Shown here: positions 33,625 to 43,341 of the stretch, piece after piece
Layout: each line of letters begins with the position of its first letter
Position numbering within the stretch: position 1 is the first letter of the stretch
Origin: Bacillota bacterium
GTDB taxonomy: Bacteria; Bacillota; UBA4882; UBA8346
Assembly: GCA_023401925.1 (NCBI GenBank)
Contig: JAEXDA010000006.1
Location: forward strand, 21,396-85,395
Length of the DNA: 64,000 nt
Direction: 5' to 3'
Translations under genes and position numbers: made by a program
Notes under the pieces: generated by a model
Told to the model about the DNA's origin: nothing
The model's database searches: none
The model's input: only the letters and a program-made list of their open reading frames with translations

Positions 33625-35304
33625 ATGGAACAACTGAGTTCCCGTAAAATTTTAAAACAATATATTTTGGTCCTACTGACGGTTTTAATTGCAAACTTCG
33701 CTTGGTATCACGCTGTTACAAGCTTTGATAATGATGTGAGCGTTTTAAAGCTAACCCCGGAAAGTTTTTCCGGCCGAAAGGATTATTTAAACGACCGGAT
33801 GTTAAAACGAGCCGTGCCAGATAACAGTGCTTTCAAGGCCCGGATTGGCGAAAGAGACTTCGCAAGGGCGGGAACCGGGAATTGTGCGGTGTTGGTTTGC
33901 CGGCTCAATTGTCTGGCTTACGGTATATATTTCAATGATACTTTTTTAGGTTCCGTGGGAGATATGCAGGCTGACCGCAGCAATATCCGGAACTCAATGA
34001 ATTGGTTCTTGATCGATAAAAGCGCGATACGGCGTGATAATGAATTAAAAATTATCATCAGCGGTTGGGATGATCCTGGACATTCTTCCGTGTCCGCACA
34101 TATCCTGAATATGGATAATCTCAACCGTTATCTTGATAAAATGAAGTTTTTGACTCAGGATATTTATTTTGTCAATGTGGGACTGACTATGTTTGGCAGC
34201 TTGATGATATTGGTGCTTTTCTTGATAGTAACGCCCTGCAAGATTTCATCCCTCTATTTTTTTTTTTTTTTGGCGCTGCTATTTCGTACCGTTTTTATCT
34301 TAGACTGCATCCCATGGTATGCTTTGCCGTTCAGCCGTTTCACCTATCAGAGGCTGATGGTTCTGGCCCTTTATCTTTCGATAACTGCAGTATCAATGGG
34401 AATATACCGGCTTTTTGGGAATAAAGGGGATAAGAACATCGCGTTAGTGACCATGGCGGGAATTGTGCTCATTGAGCTTATCTCGAAAGATCGGCTCACT
34501 TTTCAAAGTATCAGCAAGGACTATAGCCTGATTATTGTAGTCAACGCTTTGAGTTGGCTGTATACCAGCTATCGCAATTTGAAAAAGAGCGTCGCCGCAA
34601 AAATGTTTTTGGCCGGAAGTACTGTGTTTTGTTTGTCTGCAGCTTTTAATGCTTATTGCGCAATAAGAGGCCGCGACGCCGGTCCTACTACTTCGTTTTT
34701 GGATGCGTTTATATTTGCGAGTATCGCCATCATCCTCTACTGCAATGAGATTATGGACCGGGAAAGCCAATTGCAATCGGTCAGTTACAATTATCACTCT
34801 GTCTATAAAGCGGCAATTACCGATGAAATGACCGGCTTGTACAATCGCGCTTATATGGTGGACAGGCTCCACAAGGCCAAGCCGCCTTATTCCGTCGTAA
34901 TGTTGGATATCGATGATTTCAAGGAGATTAACGACTCTTGCGGGCATCGTTTTGGGGACATGGTGGTTTGTCATATCGCGCTTAACCTAAAAAAGCATGT
35001 GCGCAGCGTTGATTTGGTTTTTCGCTATGGGGGCGATGAATTTTTTATGATTCTTTATGAATGCCCGGCTGAAAGTGCCAAGGAAATCATGACCAGAATC
35101 CGACAACGGCTGGAGACGGACTGCTTAAAATGCGGTGAGAAACCAATAACGATTACATTGTCTTGCGGCATCTATTTTGTGGAAAAAGAAGAAAAGTTGG
35201 AAAGCATCTTTGACAAAGTGGATGCTGCGCTTTACCACTCCAAGCGAAATGGCAAAAATGAGATCACGATTTATAATCACATGCCAGTACGTCTGAAGGA
35301 TTGA
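33625..35304 (+). CDS. Membrane-bound diguanylate cyclase (7TM-DISM, GGDEF)
   Basis: A 559-residue protein: N-terminal helix, extracellular DISM-like domain (about 30-170), seven membrane helices (about 180-375) and a C-terminal GGDEF domain with YGGDEFF near residue 470. RSVD five residues before it is an inhibitory I-site, and VVMLDIDDFKEINDSCGHRFGD binds metal and GTP. It should make c-di-GMP in response to an extracellular ligand. A run of 15 T (34257-34271) lies inside the codons of a membrane helix (YFFFFLALL), a slippage-prone tract. The HD-GYP gene downstream provides the opposing activity. Confidence 0.9.
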   Translation: MEQLSSRKILKQYILVLLTVLIANFAWYHAVTSFDNDVSVLKLTPESFSGRKDYLNDRMLKRAVPDNSAFKARIGERDFARAGTGNCAVLVCRLNCLAYGIYFNDTFLGSVGDMQADRSNIRNSMNWFLIDKSAIRRDNELKIIISGWDDPGHSSVSAHILNMDNLNRYLDKMKFLTQDIYFVNVGLTMFGSLMILVLFLIVTPCKISSLYFFFFLALLFRTVFILDCIPWYALPFSRFTYQRLMVLALYLSITAVSMGIYRLFGNKGDKNIALVTMAGIVLIELISKDRLTFQSISKDYSLIIVVNALSWLYTSYRNLKKSVAAKMFLAGSTVFCLSAAFNAYCAIRGRDAGPTTSFLDAFIFASIAIILYCNEIMDRESQLQSVSYNYHSVYKAAITDEMTGLYNRAYMVDRLHKAKPPYSVVMLDIDDFKEINDSCGHRFGDMVVCHIALNLKKHVRSVDLVFRYGGDEFFMILYECPAESAKEIMTRIRQRLETDCLKCGEKPITITLSCGIYFVEKEEKLESIFDKVDAALYHSKRNGKNEITIYNHMPVRLKD

Positions 35305-35407
35305 GCGTTATCCCGCGGAGTATGGCGATACAAGACCGCTAGGGCTCACCGAGTGTCGATGGGGTGAATCTTAGGAATTAAAATTTGCCAGTTTGAGGAA
35401 TTAAAAC

Positions 35408-36493
35408 ATGAGATTGATGTCAATCCAGAATGTTAAGGAGAATATGCAGGTTGCCCGCAATATCTACTCGGCCGACGGCAAGGTGTTGTTGGCCGAAGGG
35501 GTGTCCTTGACCGCCAAATATATCGGCAGGTTGCAGGATTTGGGGATCATGTCGCTGTATATCACCGACCAACGGATCGGCAAGGTTGAAGTCGACGATC
35601 TGGTGCGCGTTCAAACCAGAGTTGAAGCGATGAAAGAAGTTAAGGAAGTCATGGGGAATATCCGGGATGGCCGGAGTGTCAGCGGGGAAAAAGTGTATCG
35701 GGTGATCAGCGAAGTGCTGGATGAAATTTTGAGTAACCGTAGTGTCTCTTTCAGCTTGGTTGATATCCGGGCGATGAACGATTACTTGTTTGGCCATTGC
35801 CTGACGGTGTGCATTTTATCATTGATGACTGGAGTGGCTGCGGGTTACAATTTTTCCAGATTGCGGGATTTGGCTATGGGCGCCGTTTTACATGATGTGG
35901 GTAAAGTATTGATCGCGGATGACATTCTTAATAAAGCCGGTAAGTTCACTGCCGAAGAATTCGCGGCGATTCAACAACATGCCCAACTGGGCTATGATAT
36001 CTTGAAGAAATGCAATGATATCAGCAGTGTATCGTCCCATATAGCCTGGCAACATCATGAGAAATTTAATGGAACCGGTTATCCCCGGGGTTTAAAGGGA
36101 AAAGAAATCCATGAGTTCTCCCGGATTGCCGCGGTTGCTGATGTGTACGACGCCCTGTCTACCGACCGGATTTATCGGAAGCGCTGGATGCCCCATGAAG
36201 TCCTGGAATTTATCAGAGATAAAGATAAAACGGATTTTGATCCGGATTTCAGCAAACTTTTTTTGGATAATATTGCGCCGTTTCCCGTTGGGAGCATGGT
36301 TTTATTGAGTAATGGCGAAACAGGGATTGTGATCAAAGTATCCAGGAAATTTGCGGCCCGCCCGCTGGTGCGGGTGTTATTTGAGGCTAACGGCGTGGCC
36401 TTGGCTCAGCCTAGAGATAAAAATCTGAAGGAAGACCTTACCTTATTTATTGTGAGGGCCTTGAAAGATGATGAAACCAATCCATCGGCATAA
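35408..36493 (+). CDS. HD-GYP domain phosphodiesterase
   Basis: A 361-residue cytoplasmic protein. An N-terminal region of about 120 residues (DUF3391-like: NVKENMQVARNIYSADGKVLL ... AKYIGRLQDLGI) precedes HD-GYP. The metal and catalytic motifs are intact: HDVGK (His162-Asp163), QHHEKFNGTGYPRG and IAAVADVYDALSTDRIYR. A C-terminal part of 60 residues (GSMVLLSNGETGIVIKV) is the usual beta extension. It hydrolyses c-di-GMP. Located 103 bp behind the cyclase on the same strand, with no obvious terminator between. Confidence 0.9.
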   Translation: MRLMSIQNVKENMQVARNIYSADGKVLLAEGVSLTAKYIGRLQDLGIMSLYITDQRIGKVEVDDLVRVQTRVEAMKEVKEVMGNIRDGRSVSGEKVYRVISEVLDEILSNRSVSFSLVDIRAMNDYLFGHCLTVCILSLMTGVAAGYNFSRLRDLAMGAVLHDVGKVLIADDILNKAGKFTAEEFAAIQQHAQLGYDILKKCNDISSVSSHIAWQHHEKFNGTGYPRGLKGKEIHEFSRIAAVADVYDALSTDRIYRKRWMPHEVLEFIRDKDKTDFDPDFSKLFLDNIAPFPVGSMVLLSNGETGIVIKVSRKFAARPLVRVLFEANGVALAQPRDKNLKEDLTLFIVRALKDDETNPSA

Positions 36494-36733
36494 GCGGAAC
36501 GGTTCTTAAAGGATTTCGATCCAGGAATCACTTGGGACCCAACACCTCCCTGGAGAGGATTTTATGGTTTGCGAATGACTTAAACTCCCTGCTTTTGTCC
36601 AAATCCCAAAATGCTTTGGGACAGGCTATTTAATATTACCGCAATCGGCGGGAAGACTTCACCGCTTTTCTGCGAGGGTAAATGGCTGAAATTGAACATG
36701 AGGTATATTACTTGTTATAAGGAGATGCTTATT

Positions 36734-38005
36734 TTGTTAAAGCCAGGCCAAATCAGAAGGTTTTTATTGATTTCAGTAGGTTTTGGAATTATCATCGGTA
36801 TAATATTTCCATTTTTCGCGTCTATGTTTACAGTATATAAAAGCCCAGAAATGAAAACTTGGTTCATTTTTTCCTGCATTGCAGCGGGTATTGCAGTTGG
36901 CGCTTTTTCTTACCTCGTCGCTAATGTTACCTTAATTTCTTCCATCAGAAACTTATATCAGCATTTTGATAATATTATTCATGGAGATTTGACGAAACGC
37001 TTACATATTAGAGGTAATGATGATATCAGCAAACTGGCGGATGATTTTAACTTAATGGCGCAATCATTGCAATCAATCATTGAAGAAATTATTCATGAGG
37101 CTCGGCAGTTATCTGAATCTGCCAATCATACCACAGCAGACATCGAGCACCTGAATCGGCAGATCGGTGAGGTGACATTGATAACCCGGATTTTATCTGG
37201 CAGTATGCAGAAAACTTCTTCATCCACACGTGAATTAAGCGTTACCTCAAGCCAGATTGGAGCTGCCATCGAATCTATTGCTCAAAAAGCGCAAGACGGG
37301 TCGCAGACAGCCATGATAGTAAGCATTAAAGCAAATAAGCTGAAGGAAGATTCGATTGCTTCAAAAGTCAATGCAATCAAAATTTACAATAGCACCAGAG
37401 AAAATTTAGTCAATGCCATCAAGGGATCGAAGGCGGTCGAAGAAATTGACGTTTTATCAGAATCGATACTGCAGATTACTTCCCAGATCGATTTGCTGGC
37501 GTTAAATGCCGCCATTGAGGCTGCACGGGCCGGAGAGGCGGGCAAGGGATTTGCGGTGGTGGCTGAAGAGATTACAAAGTTGGCGGAGGATTCGGAGGCT
37601 GTGGTTATTAAAATTAAAGCTGTGACTGATACAGTGATAAGTTCGGTTGAAAATTTGGCTGCAAGTTCGGAAAAAATCTTGGAGTTCGTCAATAATACGG
37701 TGATTCGTGACTATGACATGGTAGTTAAAATCGGTGAGCAGTATAACAACGATGCGAACGGAATAAGCGAGATGACTGCGGATTTTTGCGCAACTTCCGA
37801 GGAATTACGCGCTTCAACGCAGAGCGTGCTTGAAGCTGTGGGAGGAATTGCAAGTTCCAGCCGTGAAGCAGCATCAGGAACACAGGAAATTGCTGAGAAC
37901 GCCGCTATTATATCGGAAAAGGCTTCTGATGTCGTTAAGCATGCAGATCGAGTTAAGAATAGCGCTCAAAGGCTTTATGAGATAATGACCAAATTTCAGG
38001 TATAA
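36734..38005 (+). CDS. Methyl-accepting chemotaxis protein without periplasmic sensor
   Basis: About 423 residues. TTG 36734 is chosen because AAGGAG (36719-36724) is 9 bases upstream; an ATG touching the site at 36725 and one far upstream at 36611 are alternatives. Two adjacent helices (FLLISVGFGIIIGIIFPFF and FIFSCIAAGIAVGAFSYLVANV) leave almost no outside domain. HAMP (RNLYQHFDNIIHGDLTKRL) follows, then the signalling tip SQIDLLALNAAIEAARAGEAGKGFAVVAEEITKLA. With no external sensor it may respond to membrane or redox state, or to a soluble partner. Confidence 0.88.
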   Translation: MLKPGQIRRFLLISVGFGIIIGIIFPFFASMFTVYKSPEMKTWFIFSCIAAGIAVGAFSYLVANVTLISSIRNLYQHFDNIIHGDLTKRLHIRGNDDISKLADDFNLMAQSLQSIIEEIIHEARQLSESANHTTADIEHLNRQIGEVTLITRILSGSMQKTSSSTRELSVTSSQIGAAIESIAQKAQDGSQTAMIVSIKANKLKEDSIASKVNAIKIYNSTRENLVNAIKGSKAVEEIDVLSESILQITSQIDLLALNAAIEAARAGEAGKGFAVVAEEITKLAEDSEAVVIKIKAVTDTVISSVENLAASSEKILEFVNNTVIRDYDMVVKIGEQYNNDANGISEMTADFCATSEELRASTQSVLEAVGGIASSSREAASGTQEIAENAAIISEKASDVVKHADRVKNSAQRLYEIMTKFQV

Positions 38006-38506
38006 ATCCATGAAAGTCGCTACTTCATTAGGCGAACGGTAGAACCCTCGTGAAATCGTTGTTGTATTTTAAGGATTATAAGACTCCAATAACTCAGCAA
38101 AGAAGGGAGCTGTTATCTATGCCCAATATTAAACCCATCTCCGACTTGAGGAATTATAATGAAGTCCTGTGAGATATTGCCATGGGTGGGGCAAGTGCTC
38201 CTTGTCCAAAACCTTTGCGATATCCTCACCTTTTTAATTCCTTTCCCCAACGGGCGCATGGCGCACGCAGCTCCGATCTTCCTAGTGCAACGGATCGTCT
38301 CAACAATTGGGACTCAAATCCCCGGTTTTAGCCAAATACTCTGGCTAAACACCGCCTTCGGTTTTGAATCCGAATGCGACCGGCAAACGCACCTCCGGTA
38401 CTCGCTTAGTTAAAAAGCCTCCTTCATCCAGAGTGGATAACCCCTGCGGAAGCGGTGGATAATACTTAGAAAGCAGCCGCAGCATGTTCAAAAGGGAAGT
38501 AATGGA
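38006..38506. other. Spacer with an antitoxin relic
   Basis: Apart from the YefM relic at 38121, the segment holds short frames on both strands (one minus-strand frame opposite the start of ligD) with no ribosome sites. No promoter for ligD stands out. Confidence 0.45.
38121..38220 (+). pseudogene. YefM/Phd antitoxin start with a nonsense codon
   Basis: GAAGGGAG ribosome site, then MPNIKPISDLRNYNEVL followed by TGA where the family has Arg (EVLRDI); the frame continues DIAMGGASAPC. The rest of the antitoxin and any toxin are missing. Confidence 0.7.
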
Positions 38507-40975
38507 ATGAGCCCAAAATTGGCAGAATACAACCGCAAAAGGAATTTTGCAAAAACGGCCGAGCCGGAAGGCAAACCGGAAAAGCCCGCCGAAAGTCTGA
38601 GGTTTGCCGTTCAGCACCATCTGGCCCGTAGGGATCACTTCGATTTGCGTCTGGAATGGGATGGAGCTTTGCTAAGCTGGGCGGTTCCCAAGGGGCCTTC
38701 CTATGATACCCGTGACAAGCGGCTTGCCGTACAGGTAGAGGATCATCCCCTGGAATATCGAAACTTTGAGGGGCTTATTCCCAAGGGGGAATATGGCGGC
38801 GGTGTGGTGATGCTCTGGGATGAAGGCATCTGGGATCCTCAGATGGATGTGGAGGCAGGACTCCGGGAGGGTTCGCTGAAGTTCCTTCTGAGAGGAAGAC
38901 GGTTGAAGGGGAAATGGGCTTTGGTTCGGATGAAAGCAAAAGCGGGCGAGGTCGGGAACAACTGGCTTTTGCTCAAAGAAAAAGACGATTACGCCGAAAC
39001 TGCCACTGGAATTTCCGAGTTTGACACCAGCGTCAGAACCGGACGCACCATGGCGGAAATTGAAGCAGGGGCCGATGAAAAATTTACGCGGAATCCCTTT
39101 CACCGGGCCGATGTGCAGCTTGCCAAGCTTATTCGTACGGTTCCCGAGGATGGGGACTGGTTCTATGAACTGAAATACGATGGCTACAGGATTCTTACCT
39201 ATCTGGAAGGCAACAACGCCCGGCTTATCACCAGAAACGGCAATGACCTTACAAACTTGTTTAAGGATGTCGCTCTTTCCCTCATTCATTGGGCTGCCGG
39301 GAGGGCGATGGTCCTGGACGGGGAAATGGTGATCACGGATGCGGAAGGTAAGACCGATTTCCAGGCTTTGCAAAATTATATGCGAAATCCCCAGGGCAAA
39401 AATCTTACCTATATCGTCTTTGATCTCCTGGCCTTGGATGGCAGTGACTTGCGAGGACGCCGCCTGATTGACAGAAAAGCAATGCTGGAAGCGCTGATGA
39501 AGGACTCCCCTCAAAACCTTCACTACAGCCAGCATATCATGGGCAATGGCAAGGAAAGCTTTCTGGCAGCTTGTAAAGGGAATTTGGAGGGGATCGTCGG
39601 GAAAAAAGCTGATTCCAGATACAGTGGAACCAGAAATGGCGATTGGATCAAGCTGAAATGCGCCGGGAGGCAGGAATTCGTCATTGGCGGATATACGCTT
39701 TCCGATAAAAGAACCACCGGGGTAAGCTCGTTGCTCCTTGGCGTCTATGAAGGGAAGGAATTGATCTATGCCGGACGGGCCGGAACGGGCTTCACGATGC
39801 GTAGCATGAAAGAGCTGGAGGAAAAATTCAAACCGCTCCAGCGGAAAACGGCTCCTTTCAAACAGGCGCCGGGGCCCGGGAAGAATGAAAAAATTACCTG
39901 GCTTGAACCTGAGCTGGTTGCGGAAATCCAGTTTGCCCAATGGACCGCAGATCATCTGTTAAGACAGGCGAGCTTCAAGGGCCTGCGGACGGATAAGGAG
40001 CCGGGGGATATCCAAAAGGAAAATGCGGATGAGAAAATCCAGTCAGATGAAAAACCGGAAGAAGCGCGCGCGCCATCGCCCGCCGCATATTTGGAGAAGC
40101 CGATGAAAGCGAAGGTTGAGAGCATCATCATCGATGGAATCAGGATCACCAGTCCTGACAAGGTGATCTTTGACGATCCCCAAATCACCAAAGCAGACGT
40201 GGTCCGGTATTATGCGAAGGTGGCGGAGCGCATGATGCCCTATGTGGGTCACCGTATTCTTAGCATTGTACGCTGTCCCAAGGGAATCGGTCAGTCCTGT
40301 TTCTATAAGAAGCATCCCGGTCCCGATAATAAGGGAATCGTCACCATGCCGGTCCTCACCGGCAGCGGAGCAACGGAAGACTACTTCTATATGGAGAACG
40401 CAGCCGGTCTCCTATTTGAAGCCCAGATGGGTACTTTGGAATTTCATACCTGGGGCAGCCGGGTGGAAGAACTGGAAAATCCGGACGTCATGGTATTTGA
40501 CCTGGACCCGGATGAGGGAATGGACCTGGAAACGGTGCGCCGGGGGGTGAAAGACATCAAAAGCCTTTTGGAGCAGCTTTCTTTGAACTCGTATCTCAAA
40601 ACAAGCGGTGGCAAAGGCTACCATGTGGTGGTCCCTTTCAAACCGGCGATGGAGTGGGAGACCTTTTATGGTTTTGCCAGGCGCGTTGCCGAAGTTATGG
40701 AACAGGAGTGGCCTGACCGTTACACCAGCAATGTCAGAAAGAATAAGCGGACCAGCAAAATCTTCATCGATTGGATTCGCAACGGCCGGGGCGCTACCAG
40801 CATTGCCCCCTATTCCCTCCGGGCGAGAAAAGGAGCCCGGGTCTCGATGCCGATTACCTGGAAAGAACTGGACACGGTGGCTCCCGACGGTGTCGATATG
40901 GCGGAGGCTTTAAGGAGGATAGGCGGGGATGACCCCTGGCAAGATTTTTTTATTTCAAGCAACCGGTTTCGCTAA
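38507..40975 (+). CDS. ligD: ATP-dependent DNA ligase LigD (PE-LIG-POL)
   Basis: An 822-residue multidomain end-joining protein. Order: 3'-phosphoesterase (about 1-170: FAVQHHLARRDHFDLRLEWDG, PKGEYGGG); ligase (about 200-510, adenylated Lys near 223 in ELKYDGYRI, later LEGIVGKKADSRY and RNGDWIKLKC); linker; archaeo-eukaryotic-type polymerase (about 545-822: DPDEGMDLE with catalytic Asp pair in VMVFDLDPDEG, TSGGKGYHVVVPF). PE first is a known alternative arrangement; many LigD have POL first. It repairs double-strand breaks with Ku in spores and stationary cells. No ku gene is in the window. GGGAAG precedes the ATG. Confidence 0.93.
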   Translation: MSPKLAEYNRKRNFAKTAEPEGKPEKPAESLRFAVQHHLARRDHFDLRLEWDGALLSWAVPKGPSYDTRDKRLAVQVEDHPLEYRNFEGLIPKGEYGGGVVMLWDEGIWDPQMDVEAGLREGSLKFLLRGRRLKGKWALVRMKAKAGEVGNNWLLLKEKDDYAETATGISEFDTSVRTGRTMAEIEAGADEKFTRNPFHRADVQLAKLIRTVPEDGDWFYELKYDGYRILTYLEGNNARLITRNGNDLTNLFKDVALSLIHWAAGRAMVLDGEMVITDAEGKTDFQALQNYMRNPQGKNLTYIVFDLLALDGSDLRGRRLIDRKAMLEALMKDSPQNLHYSQHIMGNGKESFLAACKGNLEGIVGKKADSRYSGTRNGDWIKLKCAGRQEFVIGGYTLSDKRTTGVSSLLLGVYEGKELIYAGRAGTGFTMRSMKELEEKFKPLQRKTAPFKQAPGPGKNEKITWLEPELVAEIQFAQWTADHLLRQASFKGLRTDKEPGDIQKENADEKIQSDEKPEEARAPSPAAYLEKPMKAKVESIIIDGIRITSPDKVIFDDPQITKADVVRYYAKVAERMMPYVGHRILSIVRCPKGIGQSCFYKKHPGPDNKGIVTMPVLTGSGATEDYFYMENAAGLLFEAQMGTLEFHTWGSRVEELENPDVMVFDLDPDEGMDLETVRRGVKDIKSLLEQLSLNSYLKTSGGKGYHVVVPFKPAMEWETFYGFARRVAEVMEQEWPDRYTSNVRKNKRTSKIFIDWIRNGRGATSIAPYSLRARKGARVSMPITWKELDTVAPDGVDMAEALRRIGGDDPWQDFFISSNRFR

Positions 40976-41025
40976 ACAGATTCGGAACAACTTCAGCTTT
41001 GTCCTGTCATTGGGGATGGCTGCGG

Positions 41026-41275
41026 AGATAAAATTGCTAAAGTGATTTTCACGATTGGATGATTGGAAAAAATGATTGCTGAAATGATCCGGATCATTGG
41101 ATGATCGGAAAAACCGATTAAAAAATGAACCAGGCGATTGGGTGAAGGAAATAAACAATTTCTGAAATGGTTTTGATTATCGGTTGATGGGAAAAAACAA
41201 TTCAAAAAATGAACCGGACAAGATGGATGAATGAGAAAATAACCGTTAAAATGGTTTTGTCATTACTTGAAATAA
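41026..41275 (+). repeat. Degenerate tandem repeat, about 40-44 bp unit, six copies
   Basis: Six imperfect units, each running from an AAxxAATT or AAxxGATT start through TGAAATG or AAAAATGAA and GATTGG-TGA to end in GGAAA or GAAAA. Boundaries lie near 41068, 41111, 41151, 41194 and 41238. Units 3 and 5 share AAAAAATGAACC, and units 2, 4 and 6 share AAATGGTTTTG-like text, so it looks like an alternating two-unit array. No open frame spans it. Confidence 0.55.
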
Positions 41276-41280
41276 AAAAC

Positions 41281-41970
41281 CACGGCGGGTTACTTTATTA
41301 GATGCCTAAAATTGTGGTCTACGGATTTTGATGGCTAATTTGGTTGACAGGGCAAAAGTATGGTTGATAATGTTCGGATATCGACAGTTTGAGTAAAATC
41401 GGTCAACCCTCCAAATTGCTTCCTCCCTGAATGGAGGAACGAAGGTTTTGGCTTTGAAGTCTTAAAATCAAAGGGCCAGCAGAAGTACAGATGGGTTCTC
41501 ATACGAGGGATGATACTGTGCCTATCTGAATGAGATGAATGAGGATTGGCCTAAATGCTGGAGTTAACATATTTCCGGTTTAGGGTATTTTATCGCTAAT
41601 AAATGATTGACGTTTTTGAGGACTACGGTGTTCAGGTAAATTACTATAGGTTATAAATCCGACCGTTGGAACCTATGGATTCTGCGGACTCTTAAAGAGT
41701 CCCGCTGGTTGTTGTAGGATAGGTAAGCTTATGTGGTGATTTTATCTGAAAGAATAAAAGAATATGCGAAAAGATTTGATCTGAGTGTTATTCAAAATGA
41801 CTGTTTGAGAAAAAAGTGCAAAAACAGTCTCTCTCACAGAGATACCAGAATGTGTTTCGGACTCAAAGTCTGAAAGTATATTTCATCTTGTTATTGGAGG
41901 TCACTTGAAAAAATTATTAGGTGCTATTCTCAAAAATAAACTTTGTGATGCTTTTTATAAATTTCAAATA
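41281..41970. other. Spacer between ligD and the SOS-type promoter
   Basis: No supported gene. A 10-bp hairpin GACTCTTAAAGAGTC (41690-41704) is present but has no T-run. Short frames only. Confidence 0.45.
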
Positions 41971-42000
41971 TTGACAAACGTATGTTCGTGTTGGTATAAT
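41971..42000 (+). promoter_or_regulatory. Consensus sigma-A promoter with LexA-type SOS box
   Basis: TTGACA (41971-41976), an 18-bp spacer and TATAAT (41995-42000). Between the hexamers lies CAAACGTATGTTCG (41975-41988), 13 of 14 to the Gram-positive SOS box CGAACRNRYGTTYG. A repressor there would block polymerase. It drives the 42172 operon. Confidence 0.7.
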
Positions 42001-42171
42001 AATTTTAGAGTAACCATAGGATTCCATGTAATGTTTACATATTTATAGTTATATAGTTATAGTGGAAAATATAAATGGAATTCATGGGGGAACTTAATAG
42101 AGGTAAAAATATAATTGTTAGAGAATAAAAAAGATTAATGCAAAAAAATTTATTTGAGGGAGGGGAGCGAG

Positions 42172-43341
42172 TTGAAAAAAGACAACAAGAATATGATTCA
42201 AACACGCAAACAATTATTTGATTTTCTCCAATCTCAGATGCAGAATTCTTATGATGACCTTAATGAAAGCCAAAAACTTAATAAAGAAAATACATTAGTC
42301 AAAAGTTATATTTTAGAAGTCGATTTACCGGAAAATCCAAACAGTGATACTATTAAAGATTTTATTCAGAAGACATTTCAACCTCCTGGGGTAGAAAAAT
42401 CTGCATTAATCGTTTCTGCAAAAGATGAAGAAGGCCTGTTTGAGCTTTCTTGCAATTACGACGGGTCTCAAACTGGTCTTTTTATTGATACGAGTACGAA
42501 TCAACGATTTTGGCTTGCATTTTCTTTAAGTGGTGTTCGAAAAGTAGAAGGATGGTTGCATTATTTACTTCAAAGCCAACCACAATTCGATTTTGTTTGG
42601 CTTTGGCCTACTATGCTGGAAAAAATTCAAGAAAAGGGGCAACCTAAAGGGTTTGGCCTAGATTATGACTTCCGTAAATTCGTCGATGAGGATGACGACG
42701 ACGCCACTACTTATTTAAAGATGCAGTTATGGGGAGGTACGGACTCCAAAAAACTATATGATCTTCTCAAGAATTCTCTATTTGGAAACAAAGTTGTACT
42801 ATCAAAAGTACGCCTCAAAGCTTGGGCAGATCATGACAATAAAGAGCTTTTCGCATTAGAAGATATAAAGTATACTGGCAAATTTACTACCCGTGGAACT
42901 GATTTTAACACCCACTTATCGTTATTGACATATGTGAGAGAAGAATATGAAAGAAAAGTAATTAACATTGAGAAAAATTACTCTCTAAAATGGCTTGAAA
43001 AAGAAACTAAGAATCTAAGTCTAGAAGGGTTTGCAATTCATTTTATTCCTAATGGATTTGAGATTCCGGTTGAGGATTTTTCTAAAAAAGTTTTGGATGG
43101 TACAGAACCTTTTAGATTGGTGGGTTTACCGAGAGTAATTAGCAAAAATATTGTAATTTCCGATGTTGTGGATTTGCATACGGGTGGAGAATTAAGCATG
43201 GAGATTTATCCTGATTTGATTTCTGTGTACTTACCGGAAAAAACCTGTGGTAATACGATTATCAGACTTTTTACCAATCTTCAACATTATTTCAATATTG
43301 GGTTTAAAGTGGAGGCGGATAATGGAGACCTACTATTTTAG
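42172..43341 (+). CDS. Unrecognised protein, first gene of an SOS-type operon
   Basis: About 389 residues. TTG 42172 (LKKDNKNMIQTRKQLFDFL) lies behind GGGAGGGGAG; the longer frame would swallow this site. Soluble, no signal peptide or membrane helix, acidic, mixed alpha/beta. Visible features are a helical first 40 residues, an acidic run FVDEDDDDATTYL near residue 175, and a second half with HLSLLTYVREEYERKVINIEKNYSLKWLEKE. No nucleotide-binding or nuclease motif that I can name. It overlaps the next gene by 20 bp, so the two products are probably made together and act as a complex. Regulation by DNA damage suggests a repair, toxin or phage-defence role (inference). Confidence 0.75.
   Translation: MKKDNKNMIQTRKQLFDFLQSQMQNSYDDLNESQKLNKENTLVKSYILEVDLPENPNSDTIKDFIQKTFQPPGVEKSALIVSAKDEEGLFELSCNYDGSQTGLFIDTSTNQRFWLAFSLSGVRKVEGWLHYLLQSQPQFDFVWLWPTMLEKIQEKGQPKGFGLDYDFRKFVDEDDDDATTYLKMQLWGGTDSKKLYDLLKNSLFGNKVVLSKVRLKAWADHDNKELFALEDIKYTGKFTTRGTDFNTHLSLLTYVREEYERKVINIEKNYSLKWLEKETKNLSLEGFAIHFIPNGFEIPVEDFSKKVLDGTEPFRLVGLPRVISKNIVISDVVDLHTGGELSMEIYPDLISVYLPEKTCGNTIIRLFTNLQHYFNIGFKVEADNGDLLF

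Noticed and set aside
38672..39955. 427-codon minus-strand frame inside ligD
   Set aside because: Mirror frame of a GC-rich gene with all LigD motifs on the plus strand.
41026..41275. CRISPR array
   Set aside because: Units are imperfect and contiguous without unique spacers, and there are no cas genes.
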